Below, piece after piece: positions 61,435 through 64,000 of a stretch of DNA of 64,000 nucleotides. Within the stretch, counting starts at the first letter, position 1, and the number at the start of each line of letters is the position of its first letter. The notes under the pieces were generated by a model. That model worked only from the letters and a program-made list of their open reading frames with translations. It was not told where the DNA came from and did no database searches. Location of the stretch: positions 1 through 64,000 of the forward strand of contig CAZRHE010000003.1 of NCBI GenBank assembly GCA_964599875.1, in the 5' to 3' direction. The position numbers were made by a program, and so were the translations under genes. The stretch is from RGIG4097 sp964599875 (GTDB taxonomy: Bacteria > Bacillota > Clostridia > Christensenellales > CAG-917).

Positions 61435-62043
61435 ATGAGTTACGAGCAAATGCAGAACAACAGAGTTTTTCTTTCGGGCACGGTTGCGAGTGCACCCGAA
61501 TTCACGCACGAGGTTATGGGAGAGGGATTTTACGATTTTGTCTTATCCGTAGACAGATTGAGCGGTCAGGTGGACGAAATCCCGGTTACGATTTCCGAGC
61601 GACTTATGGAAAACAATGCGATAGATATCGGAAAAACCGTCGGGATATGCGGTCAACTGCGCTCTTACAACAAGGTGGCGGAAGGGAAGAGTAAATTGGT
61701 TTTGAGAGTTTTTGTCCGCGAACTATGCGAGCCCGATCCCGACGTCCCGAATTATATCGAAATGGAAGGATACGTATGCAAACAACCCGTCTATCGCACC
61801 ACGCCTTTCGGTAGGGAGATTTGCGATTTGTTGATTGCGGTCAATCGCGCGTACAATAAGTCGGACTATATCCCCGCAATCGCTTGGGGAAGAAACGCAA
61901 GATACTCCGAAACTTTTTCGGTGGGCGAAAAAGTGAAAATCGAGGGGAGAATACAGTCGAGAAATTATCAAAAAGTCCTCGCCGACGGAGTGGTTGAAGA
62001 AAGAACCGCATACGAAGTTTCGGTTGCGAAAATCGAAAAATAG
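61435..62043 (+). CDS. Single-stranded DNA-binding protein with two OB folds
   Basis: A 202-aa SSB-family protein with two successive OB folds (about residues 8-100 and 105-202). The first contains NRVFLSGTVASAPEFTHEV and the second NYIEMEGYVCKQPVYRTTPFGREICDLLIAVNR. Tandem-OB proteins of this type occur in Clostridia besides the usual tetrameric SSB. There is no acidic SSB C-terminal tip, so it probably does not recruit the usual SSB partners. The ATG at 61435 follows AAGGAG. Confidence 0.85.
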   Translation: MSYEQMQNNRVFLSGTVASAPEFTHEVMGEGFYDFVLSVDRLSGQVDEIPVTISERLMENNAIDIGKTVGICGQLRSYNKVAEGKSKLVLRVFVRELCEPDPDVPNYIEMEGYVCKQPVYRTTPFGREICDLLIAVNRAYNKSDYIPAIAWGRNARYSETFSVGEKVKIEGRIQSRNYQKVLADGVVEERTAYEVSVAKIEK

Positions 62044-62108
62044 GGCGCGGGAGAAGTTTTTTTCTGCAAAATCCCACTTTAAATCGACCAAATTCGACAA
62101 AATGACTG

Positions 62109-62137
62109 TTTACAAGGCTAAAGTGTTATGCTATAAT
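62109..62137 (+). promoter_or_regulatory. Promoter of the alpha-galactosidase gene
   Basis: TTTACA (62109-62114), a 17-bp spacer and TATAAT (62132-62137). Confidence 0.8.
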
Positions 62138-62173
62138 TTTATAATAAATATAATTATTGCGTAAGGAGCAGTT

Positions 62174-63850
62174 ATGGATATCAAAGATTACACTCTCAAA
62201 GTCGTATATGAATTAGGCGGCACCGAACATACCACCCACGGCGACGACGACGTTTTATCGTTTGCGGACAACGGGGACAAAAGTCACGTTCTCATCACCG
62301 TTAACGCCAAAAAACCCGTCAAAATCAAGTTGGCGGAACTCATTTACGACCACTATTTCGAAAGTCAGGAGCGGTTTTTTGCTAACGGCTATCAGAGTTG
62401 GACGACTTCGAGAGAATATAAAATCGGCGATAGACAATACGGCCTTAAATTCCCGTGTAGCGCACTCAAAATAGCGAGAGTATTCGCGGCGGCGTCGGGG
62501 GATTACGAGTTCACCGAATACGGAAAGGATTTGTTCCATTCCCACACCTATACTTATCTCCGTCACGGCGACAAGTGCGAACTTTTCGGCACGCTCAACG
62601 AAAAGAGCGGTTACACGATTTTCTATGCGGACGTCAGAGAGCACGTTTTCGCAATCGAAAAGGACGTCGAGGGCGTCACGATTCTCGGCGATTACGAATT
62701 GTTCAACGTCACCCAACACGTCGGCGGTTACGACGAAGTTTTCGATGCGTATTTTGCGGAATATCCCGAGAAAAACACCGGAAGAGTGGAGCACTTTGCG
62801 GGATATACTTCTTGGTATAACTACTTCCAAAACATAACCGAAGATATAATTCTTCGCGACCTTAACGGACTTTACGAAAAAGTCGGCGACGAGGCGAATA
62901 TCTTCCAAATCGACGACGGATACGAGAGTTTCGTCGGGGATTGGCTTGTCGTAGACCCCGTCAAATTCCCGGGCGGAATGGCGCATATCGCGGACGAAAT
63001 CCACAAAAAAGGATATAAGGCGGGCATTTGGCTTGCACCTTTTGCGGCGCAATTCAAGTCTAAACTTGCAACCGAGCATCCCGATTGGCTCATTCGCGAC
63101 AAGCACGGCAAACCCGTTATCGGCGGCATAAATTGGAACGGATTCTACGTCCTCGATATCGAAAAAGAGGAAGTTAGAGAATATATCCGCAAGGTTTTCA
63201 AAACCGTTTTCGAGGAATGGGGTTACGATATGGTCAAACTCGATTTCCTTTATGCGATTGCGATTTTGCCCGCGTATAACAAGTCAAGAGGACAACTCAT
63301 GTGCGAGGCAATGGAATTTTTGCGCGAATGTTGCGGAGATAAACTCATTCTCGGATGCGGCGTTCCTCTCGGCGCAAGTTGGGGAAAGGTAGACGCTTGC
63401 AGAATCAGTTGCGACGTCGAACTTTCCTTTAAGGAAAAATTCTACACCAAAATCACGAATCAGGAAGTCGTTTCGGCAAAGAATGCGATGAACAATACGA
63501 TTTTCCGCCGTCATCTCAACGGAAGAATTTTCGCAAACGACCCCGACGTATTCTTCTTGCGCGACGACGGAATGAAACCCGCAAAATTCACCATGGAGCA
63601 AAAGAAACTTCTTGCTCGCGTGAATAATATGTTCGGCTCGGTCTTATTCGTCAGCGATAACGCGGGCGCTTACGACGAAGAAAAAGTCGAAATTCTCAAA
63701 AAGTCCTATAAGAAATTCGAGGGCAAAGTGCTTTCTGCAGAATACGTCGACGACGAAAACATCGAAATCGTCTACGTGGACGGCGGCAAAAAACTCAGAT
63801 TTACTTATAACGTTTTGACCGGGCGTAACTGCACGGAGGCGGTAAAATGA
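62174..63850 (+). CDS. Alpha-galactosidase, GH36 family
   Basis: A cytoplasmic glycosidase of 558 aa (no signal peptide), acting on alpha-galactosides such as melibiose or raffinose-type sugars. The N-terminal beta-domain is at about 1-205. The TIM barrel has QIDDGYESFVGDWLV (about 249-263), GIWLAPF (about 287), the nucleophile in MVKLDFLY (about 356-363), and the acid/base in RISCDVELSF (about 412-421). The CGVPLGASWGKVDACR loop is typical. It is shorter than many GH36 enzymes (about 700 aa). No transporter lies beside it in the window. It overlaps the next gene by 4 nt. RBS AAGGAG. Confidence 0.88.
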   Translation: MDIKDYTLKVVYELGGTEHTTHGDDDVLSFADNGDKSHVLITVNAKKPVKIKLAELIYDHYFESQERFFANGYQSWTTSREYKIGDRQYGLKFPCSALKIARVFAAASGDYEFTEYGKDLFHSHTYTYLRHGDKCELFGTLNEKSGYTIFYADVREHVFAIEKDVEGVTILGDYELFNVTQHVGGYDEVFDAYFAEYPEKNTGRVEHFAGYTSWYNYFQNITEDIILRDLNGLYEKVGDEANIFQIDDGYESFVGDWLVVDPVKFPGGMAHIADEIHKKGYKAGIWLAPFAAQFKSKLATEHPDWLIRDKHGKPVIGGINWNGFYVLDIEKEEVREYIRKVFKTVFEEWGYDMVKLDFLYAIAILPAYNKSRGQLMCEAMEFLRECCGDKLILGCGVPLGASWGKVDACRISCDVELSFKEKFYTKITNQEVVSAKNAMNNTIFRRHLNGRIFANDPDVFFLRDDGMKPAKFTMEQKKLLARVNNMFGSVLFVSDNAGAYDEEKVEILKKSYKKFEGKVLSAEYVDDENIEIVYVDGGKKLRFTYNVLTGRNCTEAVK

Positions 63851-64000
63851 TTTATATCGATAAACTCGACGAGGTGCGGGCGCAAATCCGCGCACTCGGT
63901 CGGGACGTGACGATTATCGCCGCGACGAAAACTCAAACTAAAGAAACCGTGGATGAATTTCACGCCCTTGCACCCGACGTTATTCTCGGAGAGAATAGAG
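63847..64000 (+). CDS. YggS-family PLP-binding protein (partial, runs off the window)
   Basis: The first 51 codons are present. IIAATKTQTKETVDEF holds the PLP lysine (TKT), and VILGENR matches the IGENR motif of the YggS/YBL036C pyridoxal-phosphate homeostasis family. The start ATGA overlaps the galactosidase stop. The rest lies beyond the window end. Confidence 0.88.
   Translation, partial: MIYIDKLDEVRAQIRALGRDVTIIAATKTQTKETVDEFHALAPDVILGENR

Overview
The window is chromosomal DNA from a spore-forming member of the class Clostridia (Bacillota). A complete spoIIIA operon, a PdaB-like deacetylase, SipW-type signal peptidases, a BspA-type lipoprotein and an electron-bifurcating NfnAB pair fit an anaerobic, probably uncultured gut lineage. 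That placement is inferred from gene content, since no rRNA or other definitive marker is present.

Layout. 1-466: a dispersed intergenic repeat. 467-4976: spoIIIAA-AH, the mother-cell side of the engulfment channel, closed by a strong terminator. 5059-8114: asp23-like, nusB, xseA, xseB and ispA. 8171-9655: tRNA-Gly, tRNA-Cys, a four-helix-bundle (S23) gene, and a tRNA-Leu flanked on both sides by tandem repeats made of its own fragments. 9821-24398: an accessory region (below). 24561-35777: a ten-gene housekeeping operon (comM-dprA-topA-trmFO-hslV-hslU-hisS-rseC-trxA-glyA). 36052-39503: two small unknown proteins, a cytoplasmic-type subtilase, and a cysteine desulfurase divergent from a DUF3343 Se/S-carrier-like gene. 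39559-43742: nth, nfnA, nfnB and obgE. 43925-48840: a BspA-like lipoprotein, rlmI-like and a membrane protein. 48931-56675: a nadD-yqeK fusion, rsfS, an FMN riboswitch upstream of a ribU-tsaE fusion, tsaB, rimI, a hydrolase, a membrane-anchored murF homologue and ddl. 56786-58416: an AT-rich island with a broken lipoprotein gene, a membrane protein and repeats. 58429-64000: isocitrate dehydrogenase, a membrane protein, PdaB-like, a tandem-OB SSB, a GH36 alpha-galactosidase and the start of a yggS gene.

The most unusual part is 9.7-24.4 kb. A degenerate EAL-domain scaffold protein and a membrane-anchored protein lead into two convergent genes for TasA/camelysin-like secreted proteins with SipW-type signal peptides. 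These are followed by a SipW-type signal peptidase, a membrane-anchored McrB-like AAA+ ATPase, a large DUF2357-like protein without a visible nuclease domain, and a second SipW-type peptidase. The two secreted-protein genes share a perfect 366-bp inverted repeat covering their leader, ribosome binding site and signal peptide, while their mature parts differ. Inversion between the repeats would swap which mature protein is joined to the one strong promoter seen. This looks like a surface-fibre or matrix system with a possible recombination switch and an attached AAA+/DUF2357 module, and I consider it the best candidate for an undescribed system here.

Promoters are clear where present (TTGNNN, 17-bp spacer, TATAAT-like). 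Three genes (asp23-like, nth, nadD-yqeK) have the -10 box exactly 6 nt before the ATG and are probably leaderless. Several intergenic regions carry related GC-rich repeats that look like small mobile or structured elements.
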